A DNA stretch of 64,000 nt from JBBROS01 sp038229135 (GTDB taxonomy: Bacteria > Pseudomonadota > Alphaproteobacteria > Acetobacterales > Acetobacteraceae): the NCBI GenBank assembly GCA_038229135.1, contig JBBROS010000020.1, positions 1 to 64,000 on the forward strand. The letters run 5' to 3'. A program made the position numbers and the translations under genes. Below are positions 38,896 through 47,010 of this stretch, one piece after another. The notes beneath the pieces were generated by a model, which was not told where the DNA came from, did no database searches, and worked only from the letters and a program-made list of their open reading frames with translations. Each line of letters begins with the position of its first letter. The first letter of the stretch is position 1.

Positions 38896-39683
38896 TCCGG
38901 CTTCTGCTTCTCGCGCTGCTCCTCGCGGGGAGCGCATCTGCCCAAACGCCGCGCATCGTCGGCGGCCCTGGTCCCGGATGCATCGCGGGCGCCGTCGAGC
39001 TGCCCGGCGAGGGCCCGGGCTACCGCACCATCCGCCGCACCCGCAGCTGGTTCTGGGGCCACCCGGACACCATCGGCGCCATCCAGCTCCTTGCCCGGCG
39101 CGGCCAGGCGGCGGGCCTTGCCGAGCTCTACGTCAACGATATCGGCAAGCCCCAGGGCGGCCCGTTCCCCGGCATCCACGCCAGCCACATGACAGGCCTC
39201 GACGCGGACATCTGGCTCGACCTGCAGCCCAAGCCGCCCTCCACCCCCGTCCAGCGCGACACCGTCGAGGTCGAGAGCCTCGTCCGCCCCGACGGCCGCG
39301 GCGTCGAGCCCAGGCTCTGGACGCGCCAGCACGCCGAGCTCATCCGCCTCGCCGCCGGGCTGCCCGGCGTGGACCGCGTGCTGGTCAACGCCGCCATCAA
39401 GCAGGAGCTCTGCCGGACCGTGCCGACCTCGGGGCAGGGCGACCGCACGTGGCTCCGCCTCGTCCGCCCCTGGTATGGCCACGCGGCCCACATGCACCTC
39501 CACTTCCGCTGCCCCACGAACCAGCCCGAATGCCACGACCAGGCCCCTCCGCCCCCGGGCGACGGCTGCGACGCCTCGCTCGCCTGGTGGTTCGAGCAGC
39601 TCGACGCCCCGAAGATGGCCAGCAAGCCCCCGCCGCCGATCAAGCTGCCCGCGGCCTGCGCCGGGATTTTGGGGCGGGGTTGA
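38892..39683 (+). CDS. mepA: Penicillin-insensitive murein endopeptidase (MepA family)
   Basis: 263 residues with a signal peptide (MIRLLLLALLLAGSASA). This zinc metallopeptidase of the LAS fold cleaves D-Ala-mDAP crosslinks in the periplasm. The zinc ligands are visible: His99 and Asp106 in SHMTGLDADIW and the C-terminal His in HAAHMHLHFRCP. Also WFWGHPDTIGAIQLLA and WLRLVRPWYGHAAHM, and several Cys that match the disulfides of E. coli MepA (CIAG, CRTV, CP, CH, C). The gene overlaps the GT2 stop by 4 bases. Confidence 0.92.
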   Translation: MIRLLLLALLLAGSASAQTPRIVGGPGPGCIAGAVELPGEGPGYRTIRRTRSWFWGHPDTIGAIQLLARRGQAAGLAELYVNDIGKPQGGPFPGIHASHMTGLDADIWLDLQPKPPSTPVQRDTVEVESLVRPDGRGVEPRLWTRQHAELIRLAAGLPGVDRVLVNAAIKQELCRTVPTSGQGDRTWLRLVRPWYGHAAHMHLHFRCPTNQPECHDQAPPPPGDGCDASLAWWFEQLDAPKMASKPPPPIKLPAACAGILGRG

Positions 39684-39714
39684 CGGTGCTCGCCGCCGCC
39701 GGGTCCTTCACCCA

Positions 39715-39804
39715 GGACCGTTCCCAAAGGGAGAGGGAGCGGAAGGCCCTCTCCCCTCGGAAGAGGGTGCACAAGGCCCTTTCCCCTTGGAAGAGGCTCG
39801 GGTG
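39715..39804 (+). repeat. Three 30-bp direct repeats ending on the MFS start codon
   Basis: Units at 39715-39744, 39745-39774 and 39775-39804. Units 2 and 3 share GGCCCT(C/T)TCCCCT(C/T)GGAAGAGG; unit 1 is a diverged version. Each unit is itself partly palindromic (CCTCT...AGAGG). The last unit carries the purine-rich GGAAGAGG that serves as ribosome site and ends in the GTG at 39802. Read in the MFS frame, the repeats would give three ten-residue units of the type GP(F/L)P..E.A.; no spacers lie between units, so this is not a CRISPR. Confidence 0.8.
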
Positions 39805-41004
39805 AGGGCTTCCACGGCCACTTCCACCCCACGCCACCTCCGCGCCGGCGTCGTCGCGGCCGGGCTGTGCACGTTCGTGAACCTCTACGCCACCCAGTCG
39901 CTCCTCCCCACCCTCGCCGACGCCTTCCACGACAGCCTGGCCCACACCGGCCTGACCGTGACGGCGACGCTCGTGGCCGTGGCGCTCGTCGCCCCGTTCG
40001 TGGGCGGCATCTCGGACGCGCTCGGGCGCCGCCGCCTCATCGTGGGCGCTTCGGCGATGCTCGCCATCCCCACGCTGCTCGCCGCAGCCGCGCCCACGCT
40101 CGCCGCGCTCGTCGCCTGCAGGTTCGCGCAGGGACTGCTGCTGCCATTCATCTTCGCGCTCACCGTTGCCTACATTGCCGAGGAATGCCCCGGCGCCGAG
40201 GGCGTGCGCGCCACCGCCGCCTATTCCGTGGGCGCCATCGTGGGCGGCTTCGCCGGCCGTTTCATCGCCGGCTGGTCGGCGGCACTGTTCGACTGGCGCA
40301 CGGCCTTCCTCGTGCTCGGCGCCGTGACCCTGCTCTGCGCTGCCGCCATCGCCGCCTGGTTGCCCGCGGAGCGACGCTTCACGCCGGTGCGCGGCGGCTG
40401 GCGGGCCGGGCTCGAGGGGTTCGGCGCCCAGTTCGGCAACAAGCAGGTGATGGCCACCTGCGCGGTCGGGTTCGCCGTGCTGTTCTCCATCGTCGCCACG
40501 TTCACCTATGCCGGCTTCCTGCTGGCCGCCCCGCCCTACGGCCTCGGCCCGGCACAGCTCGGCTCGATCTTCATCGTCTACCTGTTCGGCGCCGCCGCAA
40601 CGCCACTGGGGGCCCGGCTCACGATCCGCCTGGGCCGCGTCAACACGATGCTGGTCGCAGGCGCCCTGGTCGCGGCCGGCCTGCTGCTCACGCTGGCGCC
40701 GTCGCTGCCGTTCATCGTGGCCGGCACTGCCATCGTCGCCGTCGGCATCTTCACCGAGCAGGCGCTCTCCATCGGCTACGTGGCGCTCGCCGCCCGGCGC
40801 GCACGCTCCACCGCCGTCGGCCTCTACGTGACGTGCTACTACGCGGGCGGCAGCCTGGGCGGCGTCGGACCGGCCTGGATCTGGTCGCATCTCGGCTGGC
40901 CGGGCTGCGTGGCCCTCGTCTTGCTTGTGCAATCTGCCGCTCTCGCCACCGTGTGGCTGGCCTGGCCGCGCACCTTGCCATACGACGGCGCAGCCCGACT
41001 TTGA
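39802..41004 (+). CDS. MFS transporter (YnfM-like drug/sugar efflux type)
   Basis: About 400 residues with 12 predicted membrane helices. Family features: AGLCTFVNLYATQSLLPTLA at the first helix, GGISDALGRRRLIVGASAML (the MFS loop 2-3 motif), RFAQGLLLPFIFALTVAYIA and YYAGGSLGGVGPAWIWSHLG (late helix). This pattern fits the YnfM-type proton-driven exporters. The start is GTG at 39802, in frame and preceded by GGAAGAGG; the same frame is open for 109 codons upstream but runs antisense-like through mepA and then the repeat. It is the third gene of the plus-strand run. Confidence 0.87.
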   Translation: MRASTATSTPRHLRAGVVAAGLCTFVNLYATQSLLPTLADAFHDSLAHTGLTVTATLVAVALVAPFVGGISDALGRRRLIVGASAMLAIPTLLAAAAPTLAALVACRFAQGLLLPFIFALTVAYIAEECPGAEGVRATAAYSVGAIVGGFAGRFIAGWSAALFDWRTAFLVLGAVTLLCAAAIAAWLPAERRFTPVRGGWRAGLEGFGAQFGNKQVMATCAVGFAVLFSIVATFTYAGFLLAAPPYGLGPAQLGSIFIVYLFGAAATPLGARLTIRLGRVNTMLVAGALVAAGLLLTLAPSLPFIVAGTAIVAVGIFTEQALSIGYVALAARRARSTAVGLYVTCYYAGGSLGGVGPAWIWSHLGWPGCVALVLLVQSAALATVWLAWPRTLPYDGAARL

Positions 41005-41038
41005 CAACAGCCCAACGACAGCCCGCCCGGAGACCCGC

Positions 41039-43369
41039 ATGAACGTCATCACCAGCCCCGACCTGCTCGCGCCCGATCGCTTCGCCATCGGCCAGCCCGT
41101 CTCCCGCAAGGAGGACCCGGTGCTGCTGCGCGGCGAAGGGCGCTATACCGACGACCTTTCGCTGCCGGGCCAGCTCCACGCCGTGGTGGTCCGCAGCCGC
41201 CACGCCCACGGCCACCTCCGTAGCATCGACGCCGAAGCCGCGCGCGCCATGCCGGGCGTCCATGCCGTCATCACCGCCGCCGAGCTCGAGGCCGCCGGTA
41301 TCCAGCCCATGCACGCGAGCGCGAACAAGAACGCCGACGGCTCGGCCGCCCCCCGCCCGCGCCAGATGCCGCTCGCGAGCGGCCGCGTCCGCTACGTGGG
41401 CGACCCGGTGGCCCTGGTCGTCGCCGAAACGCTCCAGGAGGCGCGCGACGCCGCCGAAGCCGTGCTTCTGGACATCGATCCGCTCCCCGCCGTGACGGAC
41501 GCCCGCGCCGCCGCGGCCCCGGGGGCGCCGCTTCTGTATGACGACGCTCCGGGCAACCAGGCGCTGCACTTCCACCATGGCGACACCGGGGCCGTGTCCG
41601 CCGCCTTCGCCCGGGCCGCGCACGTCACGCGCCTCAGCCTGCGGAACAGCCGGATCGTCGTCGCCGCCATGGAGCCGCGCTCGGCCATCGCGACCATCGA
41701 GGAAGGCCGGCACGTGCTCCGCCTCGGCTGCCAGGGCGTGTTCGGCCTCCGCGCGTCACTCAAGGATGTGCTGGGCGTGCCTGTCGACCAGGTCCGCGTG
41801 CTGACCGGCAACGTCGGCGGCAGCTTCGGCATGAAGGCGGCCGTCTATCCGGAATACCCGGCCCTCCTCGTCGCCGCCCGCCTGCTCGGCCGCCCGGTGA
41901 AATGGACGGACGACCGCTCGGACTCGTTCCTGAGCGACGCCCATGGCCGCGACCATCATTGCGACGCCGAGCTGGCGCTGGACGCCGACGGCAAGTTCCT
42001 CGCGCTTCGCATGACGGTGTTCGGCAACCTGGGCGCCTACCTCAGCAACGCGACCACCATCCCACCCACGAGCAACACGACCAAGAACGCGGTGGGCGTC
42101 TACGCGACCCCGCTGATCGAGGTGACGAGCCGCTGCGTGTTCACCAACACCACGCCCGTAGGCCCGTATCGCGGCGCCGGGCGGCCCGAGGGCAACTACT
42201 ACATGGAGCGCCTCGTGGAGACGGCCGCCCTCGAGATGGGGATCGACCGCGTTGAGCTGCGGCGGCGCAACCACATCCAGCCGGAGCAGATGCCCTACCG
42301 CACCCCGGCCGGCACCGAATACGACAGCGGCGACTTCCCCGCCGTGCTCGAGCGCGCGCTGGACCAGGCCGAGTGGGACGGGTTCGCCGACCGCGCCAAG
42401 GACAGCCGCAGCCGGGGCCGCGTCCGCGGCCGCGGGATCGGCCAATACCTCGAGGTCACGGCGCCCCCGTCGCAGGAGATGGGCGGCATCACCTTCGGCG
42501 AGGACGGCACCGTGACCATCACCACAGGCACGCTGGACTACGGCCAGGGCCACGCGACGCCCTTCGCCCAGGTGCTGTGCGACCGCCTCGGCGTCCCGTT
42601 CGAGGCCGTGCGGCTGGTGCAGGGCGACAGCGACCAGCTCATCGCCGGCGGCGGCACGGGCGGCAGCAAGTCCATCATGGCCAGCGGTGCGGCCATCGTG
42701 GAGGCGAGCGCCATCTGCATCGAGCAGGGCCGCACCCTTGCTGCCGACGAGCTCGAGGCTGCGCCCGCCGACATCGAGTTCGAGCGTGGCCGCTTCGCCA
42801 TCGCCGGCACGGACCGCGGCATCGGCATCATGGAGCTCGCAGCCCGGCATCCGGGCGCGCTGGACGTGCGCCACATCCATGAGAGCGCGCCCAGCGCCTA
42901 CCCCAATGGCTGCCACGTGGCCGAGGTGGAGCTCGACCCGGACACCGGCATCGTCGAGGTCGTGAAATACAGCATGATGAACGATTTCGGGGTGATGATT
43001 AACCCGATGCTGGTCGAGGGCCAGGCACATGGTGGCGTGGTCCAGGGCATCGGCCAGATCCTCCACGAGAGCATAGCCTACGACGAGGATGGCCAGCTCG
43101 TGACCGGCTCGTTCATGGACTACGCCCTGCCCCATGCCGGCGGCCTGCCGGGCTTCGTGATGGGCAGCCACCCGGTGCCGGCCCGCACCAACGTGCTTGG
43201 CGCCAAAGGCTGCGGCGAAGCCGGCTGCGCCGGCGCGCTGCCGAGCGTGATGAACGCACTGGTAGACGCGCTGCGCCAGATCGGCGTGCCCCTGGTCGAC
43301 ATGCCAGCGACGCCGGAGCGGGTGTGGGTGGCCATCCAGGCAGCGCGTGCCCCCGCTGCACTTGCCTGA
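41039..43369 (+). CDS. Stand-alone molybdenum hydroxylase large subunit (CoxL family)
   Basis: 776 residues with all the large-subunit motifs: VSRKEDPVLLRGEGRYTDDL, NVGGSFGMKAAVYPEYPALL, the active-site loop GPYRGAGRPEGNYYMERLVE, GGTGGSKSIMASGAAIVEAS and the catalytic Glu in GAKGCGEAGCAGALPS. The loop is form II type, so CO is unlikely to be the substrate. No small or medium subunit gene lies beside it; the nearest are those at 24.3-28.0 kb, on the other strand. CCGGAGACC precedes the ATG at 41039. It is followed by a GNAT gene that overlaps its end by 23 bases. Confidence 0.9.
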   Translation: MNVITSPDLLAPDRFAIGQPVSRKEDPVLLRGEGRYTDDLSLPGQLHAVVVRSRHAHGHLRSIDAEAARAMPGVHAVITAAELEAAGIQPMHASANKNADGSAAPRPRQMPLASGRVRYVGDPVALVVAETLQEARDAAEAVLLDIDPLPAVTDARAAAAPGAPLLYDDAPGNQALHFHHGDTGAVSAAFARAAHVTRLSLRNSRIVVAAMEPRSAIATIEEGRHVLRLGCQGVFGLRASLKDVLGVPVDQVRVLTGNVGGSFGMKAAVYPEYPALLVAARLLGRPVKWTDDRSDSFLSDAHGRDHHCDAELALDADGKFLALRMTVFGNLGAYLSNATTIPPTSNTTKNAVGVYATPLIEVTSRCVFTNTTPVGPYRGAGRPEGNYYMERLVETAALEMGIDRVELRRRNHIQPEQMPYRTPAGTEYDSGDFPAVLERALDQAEWDGFADRAKDSRSRGRVRGRGIGQYLEVTAPPSQEMGGITFGEDGTVTITTGTLDYGQGHATPFAQVLCDRLGVPFEAVRLVQGDSDQLIAGGGTGGSKSIMASGAAIVEASAICIEQGRTLAADELEAAPADIEFERGRFAIAGTDRGIGIMELAARHPGALDVRHIHESAPSAYPNGCHVAEVELDPDTGIVEVVKYSMMNDFGVMINPMLVEGQAHGGVVQGIGQILHESIAYDEDGQLVTGSFMDYALPHAGGLPGFVMGSHPVPARTNVLGAKGCGEAGCAGALPSVMNALVDALRQIGVPLVDMPATPERVWVAIQAARAPAALA

Positions 43370-43835
43370 CCTGACGCTCCGCGAGGCGACGGAGGCGGAC
43401 CTTCCCGCCATCGTCGCCCTGCTGGCCGACGACGTCCTGGGCGGCGGCCGCGAGGAGCCCGGCCCGCCGCTCCCGCGCGGTTATGCGGCCGGGTTCCGCG
43501 CCATGACGGCCCAGGGCGGCATCGTTCTGGTGGCCGAGCAGGGGGATGCCGTCGTCGGCTGCCTGCAGCTCGACATCCTCCACGGCGTCAGCCAACGCGG
43601 CCTCGCCCGCGCCCAGGTGGAAGGCGTCCGCGTCGCGTCCCATCGCCGCGGCCACGGGATCGGCGCCGCCCTGATGCAGGAGGCCATGCGCCGCGCCACT
43701 GCCATGGGCGCCGGCTCCATGCAGCTCACCACCAACGCCGCCCGGCACGACGCCCAGCGCTTCTACGCGCGCCTCGGCTTCGTGCAGAGCCATTTGGGGT
43801 TCAAGCTCGAAATCAAGGAAGCCCGGCAACGATAG
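43347..43835 (+). CDS. GNAT family N-acetyltransferase
   Basis: 162 residues. The GNAT fold is seen from LTLREATEADLPAIVALLAD at the start to the acetyl-CoA loop RVASHRRGHGIGAALMQEAM (about residues 93-112) and RFYARLGFVQSHLGFKLEI at the end. GIVLVAEQGDAVVGCLQLDI is the central strand pair. The acceptor is unknown. The start is GTG at 43347 inside the end of the CoxL-like gene, giving a 23-base overlap; it is probably cotranscribed, and the product may belong with that hydroxylase. Confidence 0.85.
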   Translation: MPPLHLPDLTLREATEADLPAIVALLADDVLGGGREEPGPPLPRGYAAGFRAMTAQGGIVLVAEQGDAVVGCLQLDILHGVSQRGLARAQVEGVRVASHRRGHGIGAALMQEAMRRATAMGAGSMQLTTNAARHDAQRFYARLGFVQSHLGFKLEIKEARQR

Positions 43836-43921
43836 CGCCCGCACGCCCGTCGGTTACGACAAGTCGGATGCTCCGTCTTCATGCCGCCCTCGGCCTCCGA
43901 TACGCAACGATGCACGAGGTC

Positions 43922-44010
43922 CGTCATTTCGAGCCGGAGGCGTCGCGAACAGGGGCCACCGGCCTGCCATATGCCGGTCCTGGGCCTCCACGCTTCGCTC
44001 GCGATGACGA
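43922..44010. repeat. 89-nt dispersed imperfect palindrome, copy 2
   Basis: Same length and terminal inverted pattern as the copies at 11527 and 47027, with CGTCATTTCGAGCC at the left and GCTTCGCTCGCGATGACGA at the right. It fills much of the 284-base gap between the GNAT gene and the GT4 gene. Otherwise that gap shows no gene or clear promoter. Confidence 0.75.
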
Positions 44011-44119
44011 CCAGGACTGCAAGGATCGGCGAGATGGGAACCGGGGCGCGCAGGCCTTTGCTGTCGTTGGACACGCCTCCCCGGTAGCAACCCCGCCCCA
44101 CCCGTGATACCGGCGGCTC

Positions 44120-45088
44120 ATGCACCTCGTCTTCCTCACCCCCTCCCCCGAGCCCCCCGGCGGCGGCCAGGCGTTCAACGCCGGGCTGGTTCCGGCCCTG
44201 CGGGACCTGGGTGCCACGGTCGACGTCCGGCACAGCCCGGACGTGCTGCCCCGTGGCGCGGTGCCGATCATCGACGGCCTGCTCCTGCCCTGGCTGGAGC
44301 GCGCGGCCGAACACCTGGTGGCGCTCCACCCCATCGTCATCGTCCACCACGTGTCCGCCGCAGCCGGGCAGGACCGGTCGGCGCGGGAGGCGGTGCATGC
44401 CGTGGAGCGCGCGCTGCTGCCACGCATGCGCCGGGTGATCGCCACGAGCACCACCGTCGCCGACCGCCTCGTGGAGCTATACGGCCTTGCTCCGCCTGCG
44501 CTGCTCCGCCCCGGTCTGCCCGTCCTTCCGCGGAGCCCCGGCTCCGGGGGCGCCTGCCATCTTCTCGCCGCGGGTGTGCTCACGCCGCGCAAGGGCCTCG
44601 ACCGCCTGTTGCAGGCCCTGGCCCGCCTCACCGACCTCGACTGGACTCTCACGATCGCCGGAGACGCCCGGCGTGACGCCGCCCACGCCGCCACCCTGGC
44701 GCCGCTCGCCGCCTCCCTGGGCCTCACGGACCGCGTCACGCTCCTGCCCGACCCCAGCCCGGACGCGCTGGAGGCCGAATGGGCCCGCACGGACCTCTTC
44801 CTATCAGCGTCCGCCTGGGAGGGCTGGCCCGCCGCTGTGGCCGAGGCACTCCGCCGCGGCATCCCGGCCGTAGCCACCGAGGTGGGCGAGACCGCCGCCA
44901 TCCTCCCCGTGCACGCCGGCGTGCTGTGCAGGCCGGACGACATGGTCACCTACGGCAAGTGCCTCCGCCGCGCGATCTTCGACACCGCCTTTCGCGCCGC
45001 CATGGCCGAAGGTGCCTGGCAGGCCGGGCAGGACCTCCCGGGCTGGGAGACGCAGGCCCGCGCGTTCCTCGGCCTGCTGGAGCACTGA
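44120..45088 (+). CDS. GT4-family glycosyltransferase
   Basis: 322 residues with GT-B architecture. The N-terminal Rossmann domain begins MHLVFLTPSPEPPGGGQAFN, with the glycine-rich acceptor loop. The C-terminal donor domain has AAGVLTPRKGLDRLLQALAR, LTIAGDARRDAAHAATL and the EX7E-like region SASAWEGWPAAVAEALRRG. It is shorter than most GT4 enzymes (around 370) but complete in both halves. Donor and acceptor are unknown. The stop abuts the otnK start with no gap (TGA then ATG), so it shares a transcript with the sugar-acid genes without an obvious functional link. Confidence 0.82.
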   Translation: MHLVFLTPSPEPPGGGQAFNAGLVPALRDLGATVDVRHSPDVLPRGAVPIIDGLLLPWLERAAEHLVALHPIVIVHHVSAAAGQDRSAREAVHAVERALLPRMRRVIATSTTVADRLVELYGLAPPALLRPGLPVLPRSPGSGGACHLLAAGVLTPRKGLDRLLQALARLTDLDWTLTIAGDARRDAAHAATLAPLAASLGLTDRVTLLPDPSPDALEAEWARTDLFLSASAWEGWPAAVAEALRRGIPAVATEVGETAAILPVHAGVLCRPDDMVTYGKCLRRAIFDTAFRAAMAEGAWQAGQDLPGWETQARAFLGLLEH

Positions 45089-46372
45089 ATGCCCATTCTC
45101 GCCCATTCTCTCTTGGGCTGTATCGCCGACGACTTCACCGGCGCCACAGACCTCGCCTCCATGCTCGTTCGCAACGGGATGCGCGCCGTCCAGCTCATCG
45201 GTGTTCCCGGCGCCGACGACCCGGTGCCGGATGCCGATGCCATCGTCGTCGCCCTCAAATCCCGCACCATCCCGGCCGCCCAGGCCGTGCGCATGAGCCT
45301 CGAGAGCCTGGCCTGGCTGCAGCGTGCCGGGTGCCGCCAGTACATGTTCAAATACTGCAGCACCTTCGACAGCACGGATGGCGGCAACATCGGCCCGGTC
45401 GCCGACGCGCTCGTCGCCGCCCTCGGCACCGGCTTCGCCATCGCCTGCCCGGCGCTGCCCGCCAACGGCCGCACCGTCTACCAGGGCCACCTGTTCGTGA
45501 ACGGCGTGCCCCTGCACGAGAGCGGCATGCAGGACCATCCGCTGACCCCCATGCGGGACCCGAACCTGGTTCGCGTCCTCTCCCGCCAGACGGACGGCAC
45601 CGTGGGCCTCGTGCCCTACCCAACCCTCGAGCGCGGCCCGGGCGCCATCCGCGACGCGCTCAGCCTGGCACGCGAGCAGGGCCGCCGCTACGCAATCGTG
45701 GACGCGCTGACGGACGCGCACCTGATGGCGATCGGCGAGGCCGTGGCTCAGCACGCGCTCATCACGGGCGGCTCCGGCGTCGCAATGGGCCTCCCGGAGA
45801 ACTACCGCCGCGCCGGGCTCCTGGGCGCACATGCGGCGGACGCGCTCGCCCCCGTGCAAGGCCACGCCGCCGTGCTCGCCGGCTCCTGCTCCCGCGCGAC
45901 CCTCTACCAACTCGGCGCCGCGCGGGACCGGCTGCCGACGCTGGATCTGGACCCGCTGGCCACGCCCGACGCGGACGCACTGGCCCGGCAGGCGCTGGAC
46001 TGGGCCGCGGACAAGCTCGGCGGCACGCCCGTGGTCATCGCCGCCTCCGCCCCGCCCGACCGTGTGGCCGCGCTCCAGGCCCGGCTCGGGCGCGACGCGG
46101 CGGGCAGCCTCGTGGAGCACACCATGGCCCGCATCGCCCAGGGCCTGGTCGCCGCCGGGGTGCGCCGCCTGGTCGTGGCCGGCGGGGAGACGAGCGGCGC
46201 CGTGGTCGAGACGCTCGGCATCACGCGGCTGCAGATCGGCCCCGAGATCGACCCCGGCGTACCCTGGACCCGCGCCGAGGGCAGCGGCCCGGCCCTGCTC
46301 CTCGCGCTCAAGAGCGGCAACTTCGGAGGCCGCGACTTCTTCCTGCAAGCCTTCGAGCGCGCGCCCGCATGA
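45089..46372 (+). CDS. otnK: 3-oxo-tetronate kinase (OtnK, four-carbon acid sugar kinase family)
   Basis: 427 residues of the DUF1537/four-carbon acid sugar kinase family. The N-terminal domain starts with LGCIADDFTGATDLASMLVR, where the DDFTGA motif binds the sugar acid; KYCSTFDSTDGGNIGPVADA follows. The C-terminal nucleotide-binding domain has VAGSCSRATLYQL and the phosphate loop LVVAGGETSGAVVETLGI. OtnK phosphorylates 3-oxo-tetronate at C4. The next gene encodes the decarboxylating aldolase OtnC, and an OtnI-like isomerase lies at 7.7 kb, so D-erythronate or L-threonate-type acids are likely substrates. L-threonate and D-threonate kinases of the same family remain possible. Confidence 0.9.
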   Translation: MPILAHSLLGCIADDFTGATDLASMLVRNGMRAVQLIGVPGADDPVPDADAIVVALKSRTIPAAQAVRMSLESLAWLQRAGCRQYMFKYCSTFDSTDGGNIGPVADALVAALGTGFAIACPALPANGRTVYQGHLFVNGVPLHESGMQDHPLTPMRDPNLVRVLSRQTDGTVGLVPYPTLERGPGAIRDALSLAREQGRRYAIVDALTDAHLMAIGEAVAQHALITGGSGVAMGLPENYRRAGLLGAHAADALAPVQGHAAVLAGSCSRATLYQLGAARDRLPTLDLDPLATPDADALARQALDWAADKLGGTPVVIAASAPPDRVAALQARLGRDAAGSLVEHTMARIAQGLVAAGVRRLVVAGGETSGAVVETLGITRLQIGPEIDPGVPWTRAEGSGPALLLALKSGNFGGRDFFLQAFERAPA

Positions 46373-47001
46373 CAGAGAACGAGCTTCGCGACCAGCTTGC
46401 CCACTTCGCCGGCAGCCTGTTCGCCCGCGGCTACTCCGTCGGCACCGCGGGCAACATCAGCGTGCGCCTGCCGGATGGCTGGCTCATGACCCCCACCAAC
46501 TCGAGCCTGGGCCGCATCGATCCCGGGCGTCTGTCGAAGCTCGGGCCCGACTGGGCCCACCTGTCCGGCGACAAGCCGTCCAAGGAGGTCTTCCTGCACC
46601 GCGCCTTCTACCAGGCCCGCCCCGAGGCCGGTGCCGTGGTCCACCTGCACTCCACCCACGCCACGGCCATCGCTTGCCTGGCCGCGCTGGACGACCCGAA
46701 CCCCATCCCGCCGCTCACCCCCTACTTCGTGATGCGCATTGGCCGCACCCTGCCCACCGTGCGCTACTACCGTCCTGGCGACGCCGCGATGGAGCCGGCC
46801 GTGCACGCCGCCGCCCTCACTGCCCGGGCCGTGCTGCTCGCCAATCACGGCCCCGTCGTGAGCGCGGCAACGCTGGTGGATGCGGTGAACGCCGCTGAGG
46901 AGCTGGAGGAGGCCGCCCGCCTGGCGCTGCTGCTGGAAGGGCGCCCGTCGCGGACGCTGACGCCGGCGCAGGTGGACGATCTGCTGGAGACGTTTGGCTA
47001 G
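46369..47001 (+). CDS. otnC: 3-oxo-tetronate 4-phosphate decarboxylase (OtnC, class II aldolase/adducin family)
   Basis: 210 residues of the class II aldolase fold. It has SVGTAGNISVRLPDGWLMTP (phosphate-binding loop), SKEVFLHRAFYQARPEAGAV (catalytic Glu), the zinc ligands in VVHLHSTHATAIACL and the third His region in LLANHGPVVSA. It decarboxylates the OtnK product to dihydroxyacetone phosphate. The ATG overlaps the otnK stop by 4 bases. A TRAP binding protein gene follows 9 bases later. Confidence 0.9.
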   Translation: MTENELRDQLAHFAGSLFARGYSVGTAGNISVRLPDGWLMTPTNSSLGRIDPGRLSKLGPDWAHLSGDKPSKEVFLHRAFYQARPEAGAVVHLHSTHATAIACLAALDDPNPIPPLTPYFVMRIGRTLPTVRYYRPGDAAMEPAVHAAALTARAVLLANHGPVVSAATLVDAVNAAEELEEAARLALLLEGRPSRTLTPAQVDDLLETFG

Positions 47002-47010
47002 GAGCCCCCC

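Noticed and set aside
39715..39804. Regular 30-bp units that might suggest a CRISPR array.
   Set aside because: Units are contiguous with no unique spacers, only three in number and partly diverged; no cas gene is present.
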